Under the pieces are notes generated by a model. That model was not told where the DNA came from and did no database searches. It saw only the letters and a program-made list of their open reading frames with translations. 64,000 bases of DNA. Source: DATKYQ01 sp035528415 (lineage in GTDB: Bacteria > Myxococcota > B64-G9). The stretch is taken from NCBI GenBank assembly GCA_035528415.1, contig DATKYQ010000081.1, positions 1-64,000 of the forward strand. The letters are read 5' to 3'. Position numbers and translations under genes: made by a program. This document shows positions 52,786 to 61,140 of this stretch, piece by piece. Position 1 is the first letter of the stretch. The number at the start of each line of letters is the position of its first letter.

Positions 52786-53889
52786 GTGTCAATAAGACTT
52801 GGTGATTTGTTGCTGAGAAACAAGTTGATCAACGAGCACCAACTCAAGGAGGGCTTGCATGCTCAGACAATTTTCGGCGGTAAGCTCGGCACCAACCTTG
52901 TTGAACTCGGATACGTCAACGAGCATGATCTGGCCAAGCTGCTGAGCGCCCAGCTCGGCATACCCTGCATCGCGGCCGGCGATCTCGACAACATCGACAA
53001 GGATGTTTTGAATCTCGTGCCCGTCAAGCTGGTGCAGAAACACATGGTTCTCCCGCTCGAGGTTGAAGGACGCACGCTGCGCCTGGCCATGTCTGATCCC
53101 ACCCACTTTCCCAGCATCGACGAGATCTGCTTTGCGACAGGGCTGACGGTCGATCCGCGAGTGGCTCCCGAGATACTGCTCGTATACGCTATCGAGAAAT
53201 ATTACGACGTGCCGCGAAATGTTCGTTTCGTTCGCATGGCAGGCCTGAGCCAGAACCTTGCCGAGACAGCCACTGCATCGGCCTCGGTGGTGCCGAAGCT
53301 TGATGGTGCCTCCGCCGATCTTCTTGCCGGGGAGGAAAAAGAGTTTGGATCTGCGACCTCGAACGAAGAAATGGCCTTGGATGGTTTTCCGATCCACCAG
53401 GTCGTGACACAGTTGGCGAGAGCGGGACAGGTTTCAGACATACTCGAAGTGATTAGAGAGTTCGTATCCGAAGACTTCGAATTCGCGGCGGCGTTTCTGT
53501 TCAACGGAGAGATTGCGGTAGGCGGCACGCATGTCGGCGGCAAGCTGGCGATCGACGAGTTTCAGGAGTTGTCTTTTCCAGTTAACAGCAGCGAGTTGCT
53601 TTTCAAGGTGTGGAACTCCATGGAAACTTTTCATGGCCAACCGAGTATATCGGGCGTGGACCACTGGTATTTTTCAGAACTCGGGTTTCCCGAAGACAGG
53701 CCCATTCTCTGCATTCCCGTGATTTCAAACGACAAGATCAGATGCATTATCCTGGCTTCCGAGAACAAGAAGGGCGAACTGCTGGACATGCTGGACATGT
53801 ACTCTTTGCTGGTCAAGAAGCTCAGTCTGGCCTTTGAACTGCTTGTACTGAAGAACCAGATTCTCGATCTTAGCGAAGTTGAAACGTAA
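52786..53889 (+). CDS. MshEN-domain protein with a GAF-like C-terminal domain
   Basis: A 367-residue soluble protein without an ATPase domain. Residues ~1-150 are an MshEN (GspE N-terminal type) domain: RLGDLLLRNKLINEHQLKEGL and LGTNLVELGYVNEHDLAKLL repeat the pattern that binds cyclic-di-GMP in MshE. A Ser/Ala-rich linker follows, then residues ~205-365 look like a GAF domain (DILEVIREFVSEDFEFAAAF and the terminal helix). Free-standing MshEN proteins are thought to be c-di-GMP receptors. The gene diverges from the gsp side and is followed by lipid A genes. GTG 52786 was chosen; GAGG lies upstream. Confidence 0.78.
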   Translation: MSIRLGDLLLRNKLINEHQLKEGLHAQTIFGGKLGTNLVELGYVNEHDLAKLLSAQLGIPCIAAGDLDNIDKDVLNLVPVKLVQKHMVLPLEVEGRTLRLAMSDPTHFPSIDEICFATGLTVDPRVAPEILLVYAIEKYYDVPRNVRFVRMAGLSQNLAETATASASVVPKLDGASADLLAGEEKEFGSATSNEEMALDGFPIHQVVTQLARAGQVSDILEVIREFVSEDFEFAAAFLFNGEIAVGGTHVGGKLAIDEFQELSFPVNSSELLFKVWNSMETFHGQPSISGVDHWYFSELGFPEDRPILCIPVISNDKIRCIILASENKKGELLDMLDMYSLLVKKLSLAFELLVLKNQILDLSEVET

Positions 53890-53920
53890 TAAAACCAAAC
53901 AGGTCTACGAATCACGCACC

Positions 53921-53949
53921 TTGAACAGACACCGGGCGTGTGCTAGGAA
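53921..53949 (+). promoter_or_regulatory. possible promoter of the lpxB operon
   Basis: TTGAAC at 53921-53926, a 17-base spacer, TAGGAA at 53944-53949. A weak -10 match, placed 38 bases before the Gfo/Idh/MocA start. Confidence 0.25.
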
Positions 53950-53986
53950 TCAGCATCCGGCGATTGGGCCGAAGAGTGCGGAATCC

Positions 53987-54916
53987 ATGCGTGGTGTTGC
54001 CAAGATAGCGGTGGTCGGAGCGGGGTATTTCGGTTCATGCCACTGCATGAAGATTGCCGGCTTGGCGGGGGCCAGGTTGGTTGCGGTGGTCGACATCGAC
54101 GGCCGGCGCGCCGCGGATGTCGCCGGCCGCCACGGAGCCGAGTCGTTCACATCCCACATGGATCTCATTGGTCGGGTGGATGCGGCCGTGGTGGCCGTGC
54201 CGACCTCGCGGCACCATGCGGTGGCCGCCGACCTGCTGGCCGGCGGGATCCACCTACTGGTGGAAAAACCGCTGGCCACAAGCGTGTCTGACGCGGAAGA
54301 TCTCTGTCGGCTGGCCGAGGAGCGATCTCTCAAGTTGCAGGTCGGTCTGCTCGAGCGCTTTAACCCGGCCGTGGTCGAGGCCGCCCGGGAAATCGATGCA
54401 CCCCGTAAAATATACATGCAACGCTCCGGACCATTTCTGGGACGAGGAGGAGACAGTGACGTCGTCTTCGAGTTGATGACCCATGATCTTGACATCCTCT
54501 TGCAACTGGCCGGGGCGCCCGCCAAACGCGTCGCGGCCAGCGGTCGTTCCGTGTGCACCTCACACATCGACGAGGCCCAGGCTGAGATCGAGTTCGAAGA
54601 CGGCTTACTGGCTTCGATAACGGCCTCCCGTGCGAGCACCGACAAGGTGCGCCGCTTCACGGTCGAAGACGCAACCGGCACGCTCGAGGTCGACCTGGCG
54701 CGGGGAAGTCTGCTGCGCACGGTCGACCACGACGGCGAGACGGCTCGCAAGCTGCGCCAGTTGCAAGGGGTGGACGCCCTGCTCGAACAGGACCGTGCCT
54801 TTGTCGAGGTTTTGCAGAACGGCCGCAGGCCTGCGGTCGATGGCCTGGCCGGCAAGGCGGCAGTCGGCTTGGCCGCCCGCATCCTTTTAAGCATTCAGCG
54901 CGGAGACGTTTGTTGA
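53987..54916 (+). CDS. Gfo/Idh/MocA family sugar dehydrogenase (possibly GnnA-like)
   Basis: A 309-residue NAD(P)-dependent oxidoreductase. The Rossmann motif is VVGAGYFGSCHCMKI at residues ~8-22, and the family's EKPL motif appears as VEKPLATSVSD near 88. The second domain is a beta-sheet typical of the family. It stands immediately before lpxB, with TGATG overlap, a position where lipid A clusters of several Proteobacteria carry GnnA-type UDP-GlcNAc 3-dehydrogenases. The amino-transferase partner GnnB is not visible, so the reaction is uncertain. ATG 53987 gives the Rossmann motif its normal place; the longer frame from 53879 overlaps the previous gene. Confidence 0.82.
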   Translation: MRGVAKIAVVGAGYFGSCHCMKIAGLAGARLVAVVDIDGRRAADVAGRHGAESFTSHMDLIGRVDAAVVAVPTSRHHAVAADLLAGGIHLLVEKPLATSVSDAEDLCRLAEERSLKLQVGLLERFNPAVVEAAREIDAPRKIYMQRSGPFLGRGGDSDVVFELMTHDLDILLQLAGAPAKRVAASGRSVCTSHIDEAQAEIEFEDGLLASITASRASTDKVRRFTVEDATGTLEVDLARGSLLRTVDHDGETARKLRQLQGVDALLEQDRAFVEVLQNGRRPAVDGLAGKAAVGLAARILLSIQRGDVC

Positions 54917-56037
54917 TGGCCGGGGCGGCTGCTTCGATCTTGATGGTGGCGGGGGAAGCATCGGCGGACGCTCACGGGGCCAAGGTGATCGCGCACTTGG
55001 CCGGGTGCCTGCCGGGAGTGGCCATCTTCGGACTTGGCGGCGAGCGCATGCAGGCCGCCGGCCTCAGGTCGGTGGCGGATCCGTCGGTCTTGAACGTGGT
55101 CGGAATCAGCGAAGCGCTTTCGGGCCTGGGGAAGATAAGGCGGGTATTCAAGACGGTCATCAAGGAGGTCGAGCGATGCAACCCACGGGTTGCCCTGCTT
55201 ATGGATCTTCCGGATTTCAACCTGCGTCTGGCCCGCAGGCTGAAGCGCGCCGGTGTGCCCGTGATCTACTACATCGCCCCCCAGGCCTGGGCGTGGCGGC
55301 GAGGCCGGGTGCGGCAGATCCGCCGCCGGGTGGAACGATTGCTGGTGGTGTTTCCCTTTGAGGAACGTTTCTTTTCACGCTACGGCATCCCGGTGGAGTT
55401 CGTCGGACATCCGCTCGCTGAAGATGCGCAGGCTGATTCCGTTGTTCACCCGCGGCGGGTGGTTCTGCTTCCGGGTAGCAGGATCCGGGAGATCGAGCGC
55501 CTGCTGCCCGCGCTGCTGGGCGCCGCCGGTATTATCGAAGGCCTCGAGCCCGACCTGCAGTTCGTGCTGCCGCTGGCACCGGGCCTGGATGGCGATTTCG
55601 TGCACAGCGAGATCCGGCGATCAGGATTGGATGTGCGTCTCTCGGAAGCAAGTGCCGCTTGTGAGCTTGCCGGCGCGCGCCTGGCGCTGGCGGCATCGGG
55701 AACTGTTACCCTGGAGGCTGCCTTGGCAGGTGTTCCCGCGGTCGTGATCTACCGGGTTTCCCGTCTGACCCATGCCCTGGTGCGTCCATTCTTCAGGCTG
55801 CAGCATGTGTGCATCGTGAACATCTTGGCCGATCGTCGACTTCTCCCGGAGCTTCTCCAGGGCCGGGCCCGGGCCGAGAAAATTGCATCTGCGGCCCTGC
55901 CCCTACTGCACGACGGCCGGCCGCGTGAAGAAGCGCTGAGGGGCTTGCGAACGGTGAAACAGATGTTGGGGGCCTCGCGGCCGTCTATGCGGGTGGCCGA
56001 AATAGTAGCAGGCTACGCTCAAGTGGAGGCCAAGTGA
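54916..56037 (+). CDS. lpxB: lipid-A-disaccharide synthase
   Basis: A 373-residue GT19 glycosyltransferase joining UDP-2,3-diacylglucosamine and lipid X at the inner membrane. The start has VAGEASADAHGA near residue 11, the strongest LpxB signature, then GLGGERMQAAGL, YYIAPQAWAWRRGRV and LLPGSRIREIERLLP near 185-200. The C-terminal domain holds ASGTVTLEAAL and PAVVIYRVS. Length is normal. The start is ATG 54916 (TGATG overlap with the dehydrogenase); TTG 54913 and 54910 are also in frame. Together with the flanking genes it forms a lipid A assembly and decoration cluster. Confidence 0.93.
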   Translation: MAGAAASILMVAGEASADAHGAKVIAHLAGCLPGVAIFGLGGERMQAAGLRSVADPSVLNVVGISEALSGLGKIRRVFKTVIKEVERCNPRVALLMDLPDFNLRLARRLKRAGVPVIYYIAPQAWAWRRGRVRQIRRRVERLLVVFPFEERFFSRYGIPVEFVGHPLAEDAQADSVVHPRRVVLLPGSRIREIERLLPALLGAAGIIEGLEPDLQFVLPLAPGLDGDFVHSEIRRSGLDVRLSEASAACELAGARLALAASGTVTLEAALAGVPAVVIYRVSRLTHALVRPFFRLQHVCIVNILADRRLLPELLQGRARAEKIASAALPLLHDGRPREEALRGLRTVKQMLGASRPSMRVAEIVAGYAQVEAK

Positions 56038-56768
56038 GCCTTACGCTCATCAAGCCCGCGACTTGCAATACGCTGGTGGTTGTCCCAACCTATTGCGAGA
56101 AAGAAATGATCGTCGAGGTCGTCTCGGCCATTGTTGCCAGTCTCACATGCGATGTGCTCGTCGTCGACGACGACAGTCCCGATGGAACCGCCTCACTGGT
56201 GCGTGAAACATTTGCACAGGATGCGCGTGTGTCGCTGCTTTGTCGCCAAGGTCTGCCAAGAGGCCTGGGCTCGGCCTACCGTGACGGCTTCGCGCTGGCG
56301 CTCGAGGCGGGCTATGCATATATCGTTCAGATGGACGCCGATTTCTCGCATGATCCGGGACGCCTTCCGGACTTGCTGGCGCGAGCACACCAGGCCGATC
56401 TGGTCATTGGTTCGCGTTACATAGCCGGCGGAAACACCGCCGGCTTCGGTCGCCTGCGGCGCCTGGTGAGTAAAGGGGGTTCCTGGTACGCGCGCCGCGT
56501 GCTGGGGCTTCCGGTCAGGGATGTGACTGGAGGCTTCAAGTGCTGGCGGGCGGAGGCGTTGGCGGCGGTGGATGTCGCCTCGACGACGTCCCGGGGCTTC
56601 GCCTTTCAGATCGAGATGAACCAGCGCGCGCACCGGCGCGGCCTGAAGATCGTCGAGCTGCCGATCAGTTTTTCAGACAGGCGCCGGGGTAACTCGAAGA
56701 TGTCGGGAAAGATTTTCATCGAGGGCCTGATTGCCGTCTGGCGCCTGCGGAAAACGAGGCGCAAATGA
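56034..56768 (+). CDS. polyprenyl-phosphate sugar synthase (DPM1/ArnC-like GT2)
   Basis: A 244-residue GT2 glycosyltransferase. The nucleotide-sugar site is VVDDDSPDGTAS near residue 43 and the metal motif is MDADFSHDP near 98. DLVIGSRYIAGG near 122 and DVTGGFKCWR near 162 are typical of dolichol/polyprenol-phosphate mannose synthases. There are no C-terminal membrane helices, as in the short DPM1 type. It would make polyprenyl-P-mannose (or a similar sugar) at the inner membrane, the donor used by the GT39 enzyme encoded next. GTG 56034 overlaps the lpxB stop by four bases. Confidence 0.87.
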   Translation: MSLTLIKPATCNTLVVVPTYCEKEMIVEVVSAIVASLTCDVLVVDDDSPDGTASLVRETFAQDARVSLLCRQGLPRGLGSAYRDGFALALEAGYAYIVQMDADFSHDPGRLPDLLARAHQADLVIGSRYIAGGNTAGFGRLRRLVSKGGSWYARRVLGLPVRDVTGGFKCWRAEALAAVDVASTTSRGFAFQIEMNQRAHRRGLKIVELPISFSDRRRGNSKMSGKIFIEGLIAVWRLRKTRRK

Positions 56769-58231
56769 ACACGGCCAGGCCAGGCTCTTACGTCGTCCGC
56801 TTCTGGATCGTGCTCGGCGCTTTTGCGTTGTTACGCGCCTGGTTCGCGGCCGGCGTCGATTTGAGCCCCGACGAGGCCTACTACTACGCATGGTCGACTT
56901 CGCTTCAGTGGGGCTATTTCGATCACGGGCCGCTGGTCGCCTGGCTGATTCGGTTGGGTACCCTCGTCGCCGGACACACGGAGTTGGGCGTCAGGCTGGG
57001 TGCGATCTTGTGTTCGTGTCTCACTTGCTGGATGGTTTTCCTGGTTGTACGCGAGTTGGTAAACGACGAGAGGCATGCCTTCTGGGTAGCGCTTCTGATG
57101 TGCGTCTGCCCGATTTTTGCGGTCGGAGCCGTGGTGCATACGCCGGATGCCGCCCTGGCGGCCGCCTGGTCGCTGGCCGCCTGGTTCGCGCTGCGAGCCT
57201 ATCGGGCCGGCCGGATGTGGCACTGGATTGGCCTGGGAGCCAGCGCTGGCCTGGCGGTGTTGGCCAAGCTGACAGGTCTGTTTTTCATAGTCGGCCTGGC
57301 GCTGTTTTTATTCTCGTGCCAGGCCGGGCGCCAGAGGCTCAAAGGCCCGGGTCCGGCCATGGCACTGCTTGTGGCGGCAGTCATGGCGATGCCCATGCTG
57401 TTGTGGAACGGAACGCATCAGGGCGGATCCCTGACCTTTCAGTTGCAGCATGCCACAGGTAATGTGGCTTTTCTCCCAGCGGGCTTGTTGTCTTTTCTCG
57501 GCGGACAACTCGGAGTACTGAGTCCCTTCTTGTTCGTCTGGGTTACGCTGTTTTTCGTTTTCGCCTGGCGCAGGGCAACCCGCTTCGGGCGCCCGGAGGC
57601 ATTCTTGCTCTGGTGTCTAGGCGCGCCTCTGTTTTTTGGATTGCTGCTTTTATCTGTGGTTCACAAGGTCGAGGCCAACTGGCCGGCGGTGGCTTACATA
57701 TCGGCCCTGCCGGGGGCGGTCTGGGCATGGACGGGAGGGCTTTGGTACTTGCGCAGGCAAAGGCTCTGGTATGCCATGACCGCTGGCCTGGCGCTGTTTA
57801 TCAGCCTGGCAATTCACCTGCAAACGATCCAACCTTTTCTGCCGATCGATCCCGGGCGCGACCCCACCGCCAGGTTGCGGGGATGGAGTGAGCTTTCGGC
57901 CGAGGCCGCGGGCGAGGCCGTCAAGCTTGGGGCTGGGTTGGCCAGTGAAGGCTATGCTCCCGTCAGTGAGTTACGATTCTACGCCCGGCAGGAAGTCGTC
58001 TATGAACCTTCTTCGACCCGTCTGTCGCAATACGATCTCTGGCCGGCTGACATCAGGTCCGCGAACCTGCTGTATCTCCAGCCGCTGACAAGCCCCGTAC
58101 CCCCGCGTGTCTGCGCGGGCGCGCGCGACAGGTGGTTGCTCGACAAGGGCCTGGCGGCAAAATCATGGCGCGCGTCCCGATACCGCTGGTGGGTCTGCGA
58201 GGGAGTGAACAACGCGGGGGAAGGGCAATGA
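56765..58231 (+). CDS. GT39/ArnT-like membrane glycosyltransferase
   Basis: A 488-residue integral membrane transferase of the ArnT/PMT (GT39, GT83) superfamily. About ten membrane helices are evident. The first periplasmic loop carries VDLSPDEAYYYAW near residue 35, with the catalytic Asp-Glu, and GYFDHGPLVAWL near 55. A soluble C-terminal domain follows (about 370-488). Such enzymes move a sugar from a polyprenyl-phosphate donor to lipid A or to proteins. Coupled by ATGA to the donor synthase and lying downstream of lpxB, it most likely glycosylates lipid A. The sugar is not certain. Confidence 0.87.
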   Translation: MNTARPGSYVVRFWIVLGAFALLRAWFAAGVDLSPDEAYYYAWSTSLQWGYFDHGPLVAWLIRLGTLVAGHTELGVRLGAILCSCLTCWMVFLVVRELVNDERHAFWVALLMCVCPIFAVGAVVHTPDAALAAAWSLAAWFALRAYRAGRMWHWIGLGASAGLAVLAKLTGLFFIVGLALFLFSCQAGRQRLKGPGPAMALLVAAVMAMPMLLWNGTHQGGSLTFQLQHATGNVAFLPAGLLSFLGGQLGVLSPFLFVWVTLFFVFAWRRATRFGRPEAFLLWCLGAPLFFGLLLLSVVHKVEANWPAVAYISALPGAVWAWTGGLWYLRRQRLWYAMTAGLALFISLAIHLQTIQPFLPIDPGRDPTARLRGWSELSAEAAGEAVKLGAGLASEGYAPVSELRFYARQEVVYEPSSTRLSQYDLWPADIRSANLLYLQPLTSPVPPRVCAGARDRWLLDKGLAAKSWRASRYRWWVCEGVNNAGEGQ

Positions 58232-58557
58232 ACGGCCAGCCTCCGGAACAAGCTGAACGATCCGGACGAATGTCGTGGGCCGGCTATCTCGGGGCCGTGG
58301 TCGGACTGATCGTGGGGATGATCGTGGTTGAGCTGCTGGCCGCCTTGATGGTTGGTTGGGCGGGGGCATATGCCGCCCAAGTCACCTGGGAAGTGGGCTC
58401 GCCCCTGGCCGGCCTGTTGGGCGCGATCGCGGGCGCCTTCGGATTTCATCGCGTCTTTGGCGGGCAGTTCCTGGCTCCGCTCGCGGTGCTGCTGATGGTT
58501 CTCTTGCTGGCCGCCATGACGGCCCTGTACTGGGTTGGTTTCCCCTGGGCTGTTTGA
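58228..58557 (+). CDS. small three-helix membrane protein
   Basis: A 109-residue protein with three predicted membrane helices (LGAVVGLIVGMIVVELLAAL, GLLGAIAGAFGFH and LAPLAVLLMVLLLAAMTALY) and a short hydrophilic N terminus. It belongs to no family I recognise. ATG 58228 overlaps the GT39 stop (ATGA), so it is the last gene of the lipid A operon. It may help the transferase, but that is only inferred from position. Confidence 0.7.
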   Translation: MNGQPPEQAERSGRMSWAGYLGAVVGLIVGMIVVELLAALMVGWAGAYAAQVTWEVGSPLAGLLGAIAGAFGFHRVFGGQFLAPLAVLLMVLLLAAMTALYWVGFPWAV

Positions 58558-58582
58558 CAGTTGCGAGCCTGGGTGCTAGCTT
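58554..58582 (+). promoter_or_regulatory. sigma70-type promoter of the NifU-like gene
   Basis: TTGACA at 58554-58559, overlapping the end of the previous gene, a 17-base spacer, TAGCTT at 58577-58582. The start codon is 49 bases on, with GGAG before it. Confidence 0.5.
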
Positions 58583-58630
58583 CCCCGGAGTTCGAGTCCA
58601 TATTCGAAACCGAAAAGATGGAGTAACCAG

Positions 58631-58864
58631 ATGGAAGACAAAGAGAAGATCGAAAAAGTGATCGAGGAGAAGATCCGCCCTTACCTGGAAGCCGACGGGG
58701 GCGGACTCGAGTTGGTCGGGTTCGATGCTGAGAGTGGGGAAGTCCAGGTGCGCCTCAAGGGAGCCTGCGCCGGTTGTCCCGGGGCGCAGATGACGGTTTC
58801 CATGGGCATCGAGGCTGTGTTGAAAGAGGAGTTCCCCGAAGTAAAGCGCGTCGTGGCTGTCTGA
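58631..58864 (+). CDS. NifU-like C-terminal domain Fe-S scaffold protein
   Basis: A 77-residue protein made only of the NifU C-terminal (Nfu) domain. The IRPYLEADGGGLELV segment near residues 15-30 and C46-A-G-C49-P, the cysteine pair that holds a bridging [4Fe-4S] cluster, identify it. It would deliver clusters to apoproteins in the cytoplasm. No isc or suf genes are near. Short stand-alone forms are common. It converges on a membrane protein gene 28 bases away. Confidence 0.92.
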   Translation: MEDKEKIEKVIEEKIRPYLEADGGGLELVGFDAESGEVQVRLKGACAGCPGAQMTVSMGIEAVLKEEFPEVKRVVAV

Positions 58865-58892
58865 ATTTTCTGTGACGGGTGTTTTCTGAGTA

Positions 58893-59585
58893 TTATTTCA
58901 TGCCCTCGTTGTTTCTCAGCGCCTGATCCTTGATCGAATCGAGGCTGCGTAAGTTCATGCGCTTCTGTTCTGCCAGGCGCTGGGCCTCCGAGCTGGCGCG
59001 CCATTTAGCAATACCAAAAGCGGCGCCGCCCACTAGCGCGACGATCGCAAGAACGATGGCCGCGATCTTGATCTGGCGTTTGTAAGAGCGTCTGGGACGT
59101 GAGACCGTAACCGGCTTGTAGCGCGACTTCTCACGTCGTACGGGTTTGTGATCGTAGTCTTTGAGGTGAGCGGAAGGACCGGCCGAGCCCGGCATGTCTG
59201 AAGCCTGTGGTGGTTGATCCGTCGCCGTTGGTGTGGAGTCGGCGACCGGCGCATCGGGAGCCGCTGGCGGTTGTGTGACTTGCTGGATTTCTTCTGCGGG
59301 TTTGTGAGTTTCACTAACAACCGGAGTCTCGGCATCGCCCCCGCCACCCAGATCGACCATGCCGAAATCCACGGAGGCCGGTGCCTTCGTTGTCACCGGG
59401 ATCTGACGGGTTTGTGATTTCGGCGCCGGTCGGTCAGCCTTGAGCGGTAAGATTTTTATACCCGAGCCTTTATTTTGCCGGGCAGCCCCGGCATTCTGCA
59501 GTACGGCCTGCTCCGCGCGCCTTGCTGCCGCGGAAAGTGCATCGCTCCTGCCCTTCTTGGCATCGTCGCCATCGTTCGATCTCAT
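58893..59585 (-). CDS. single-pass membrane protein with a long disordered N terminus
   Basis: A 230-residue protein. The first ~165 residues are Pro/Ala/Thr/Lys-rich and likely disordered and cytoplasmic (stretches such as PPAAPDAPVADSTPTATDQP). One membrane helix lies near 170-190 (IKIAAIVLAIVALVGGAAFG), followed by a short charged tail. No family recognised. It is divergent from the PilZ gene. Ribosome site unclear. Confidence 0.65.
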   Translation of the reverse strand: MRSNDGDDAKKGRSDALSAAARRAEQAVLQNAGAARQNKGSGIKILPLKADRPAPKSQTRQIPVTTKAPASVDFGMVDLGGGGDAETPVVSETHKPAEEIQQVTQPPAAPDAPVADSTPTATDQPPQASDMPGSAGPSAHLKDYDHKPVRREKSRYKPVTVSRPRRSYKRQIKIAAIVLAIVALVGGAAFGIAKWRASSEAQRLAEQKRMNLRSLDSIKDQALRNNEGMK

Positions 59586-59659
59586 GCGTTCTCCTGCCCT
59601 GAATTGCTCTTGTATTTCGACCGATTATACAGACGAGTGTCGGGGGTGCAACAATATTC

Positions 59660-59687
59660 TTGACCCTGTAGGTCCATGTGGTATAAA
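59660..59687 (+). promoter_or_regulatory. sigma70-type promoter of the PilZ gene
   Basis: TTGACC at 59660-59665, a 16-base spacer, TATAAA at 59682-59687. Each box matches five of six consensus positions. GGGAGG precedes the ATG at 59717. Confidence 0.6.
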
Positions 59688-59716
59688 CTACTACAAAATC
59701 CGACACGGGAGGATTT

Positions 59717-60124
59717 ATGACCAGATCCATAGAAGACAGGCGCGGGGCCGAACGCCGTCCATTCAGGCAAGGCCGCAGGCGCTATCCCAGGGTACGCCTT
59801 TCGCTTCAGGGGTTCTACTCGAGCGACGACAGGGCGCTTTTCTTATCGAGCCGCAACGTTAATCTCAGGGGCGCCTTTTTTTCCACGGTCGTTCCCGACG
59901 GCATAGGCACGCGTGCGACATTGCGCATTGATACGCCGAAGAATGTGGCCATGCTGAAGATTCCCGCCCGAGTCGTCTGGTCGAACGAGGATCCGCAAAG
60001 AGGGCCTTTGGGCATGGGTCTCCGCTTCGAGGGTCTTTCAGGCTGGAGGTTGAAACGGATTGCCTCGTTGCTGATCAAGCGGGCGGGGCTGAGTGCGTTG
60101 CCGGGCACCAAAATAAGCTATTGA
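59717..60124 (+). CDS. PilZ-domain protein
   Basis: A 135-residue single PilZ domain. The N terminus carries the arginine-rich RRRYPRVRL stretch that supplies the RxxxR c-di-GMP clamp. The second motif, usually D/N-x-S-x-x-G, here reads N-V-N-L-R-G: Ser is replaced by Asn, so ligand binding is likely but not certain. The end (PLGMGLRFEGLSG and RIASLL) is typical of PilZ. It has its own promoter and is followed by the GYF_2/AgmX gene 68 bases later. Confidence 0.82.
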   Translation: MTRSIEDRRGAERRPFRQGRRRYPRVRLSLQGFYSSDDRALFLSSRNVNLRGAFFSTVVPDGIGTRATLRIDTPKNVAMLKIPARVVWSNEDPQRGPLGMGLRFEGLSGWRLKRIASLLIKRAGLSALPGTKISY

Positions 60125-60148
60125 TTCGATGCAACCCTGTGCTATCTT
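60121..60148 (+). promoter_or_regulatory. possible promoter of the AgmX-like gene
   Basis: TTGATT at 60121-60126, a 16-base spacer, TATCTT at 60143-60148, each four of six matches, 44 bases before the start codon. It overlaps the PilZ stop codon. Confidence 0.35.
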
Positions 60149-60192
60149 GTTCGTCCAACTAAGGCAGAAGGTTCCTAAACCCGCAAGGTGCT

Positions 60193-61140
60193 ATGGCGCA
60201 ACAAGGTTCCAGCGGCATGCCCGAGGCAAGTAAATTAGAGCCACCCGCCGGTGAGTGGCTCTTCAAGCTGCATGACGAGGTGCTCGGTCCTGTCCCCGCG
60301 GTCGAGATCATCGAAAAGATGTTCACGGGCGAGGTCGACGAATCAACCGGGATCTCGCTGGCCGAGGGCGAGTGGCAGACCATTCAGGCGGTCAGGGCTT
60401 TCCACCCGTTCCTCTACCAGGCCAAGGCGAAGATCCGCGCGCAAAGGGCCAGGCTGGAAGCCGAGCGCGCCGCGCGCAAGCGAAAGAATCGCAACATGAT
60501 CAACGTGGGCATCGGAGCGGCGATACTGGTCGCGCTGAGCTTTGTGGCTTCTTACCTGATCATCGTCAACCGCCCTTGGAGAGGCGGAGAGGTGTTGACG
60601 GCCTGGGCAGCGAGGCATGTTCCCCTGCTGTCCATCTCGGCGGCGGGAGCCGCCACCAGGAAGAGCGCGGAAGACGACTCGGCCATCAACATCGATCAGA
60701 TTCTGATTGACGATGCCCCGACTCTGGTGGCCATCAGGGCGACGAAGAAAAAGAAAAAGCACCCGGGAACGAAAAAGATCGTCGAAAAGCCTGAGCACGG
60801 CGGCAAGACAGGCAAGCAGCCCAAGGAGGTCAAGATCGTCTCCACCGGCAAGCTGTCCAACGAAGAGATCACCGGCTTGGTCTATTCCAAGAGCAACCTG
60901 CGCAGGTTATATGGGTGCCTGCAAAGGGAGATCAGGCGCAACAACGATCTGGCTTCCCCGGTGGTCATCGATTTTACCATCGCCAACGACGGTCACATCA
61001 GCCGGGTACGCATGGACAGCCCGGGGCTCGATGGAGGGTCGTTGCACAGGTGTTTCCGCCAGAAGCTGACCTCATTGAAGTTCCGCGCCTTCAGCGGCCA
61101 GGTGCGCAACGTGACGATGCCATTCAATTTCAAACGCTGA
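60193..61140 (+). CDS. GYF_2 and AgmX/PglI C-terminal domain protein
   Basis: A 315-residue single-pass protein. Residues ~17-75 are a GYF_2-like domain (WLFKLHDEVLGPVPAVEIIEK). One membrane helix lies near 108-125 (VGIGAAILVALSFVASYLI). A Lys-rich linker (KKKKKHPGTKKI) leads to an AgmX/PglI C-terminal domain from about 220: SNLRRLYGCLQREIRRN, then VVIDFTIANDGHISRV, a TonB-C-like fold. AgmX-type proteins are known from Myxococcus gliding motility and related envelope machines, but many paralogues have unrelated or unknown roles. Its 3' end overlaps the convergent subtilase gene by 11 bases. Confidence 0.8.
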   Translation: MAQQGSSGMPEASKLEPPAGEWLFKLHDEVLGPVPAVEIIEKMFTGEVDESTGISLAEGEWQTIQAVRAFHPFLYQAKAKIRAQRARLEAERAARKRKNRNMINVGIGAAILVALSFVASYLIIVNRPWRGGEVLTAWAARHVPLLSISAAGAATRKSAEDDSAINIDQILIDDAPTLVAIRATKKKKKHPGTKKIVEKPEHGGKTGKQPKEVKIVSTGKLSNEEITGLVYSKSNLRRLYGCLQREIRRNNDLASPVVIDFTIANDGHISRVRMDSPGLDGGSLHRCFRQKLTSLKFRAFSGQVRNVTMPFNFKR

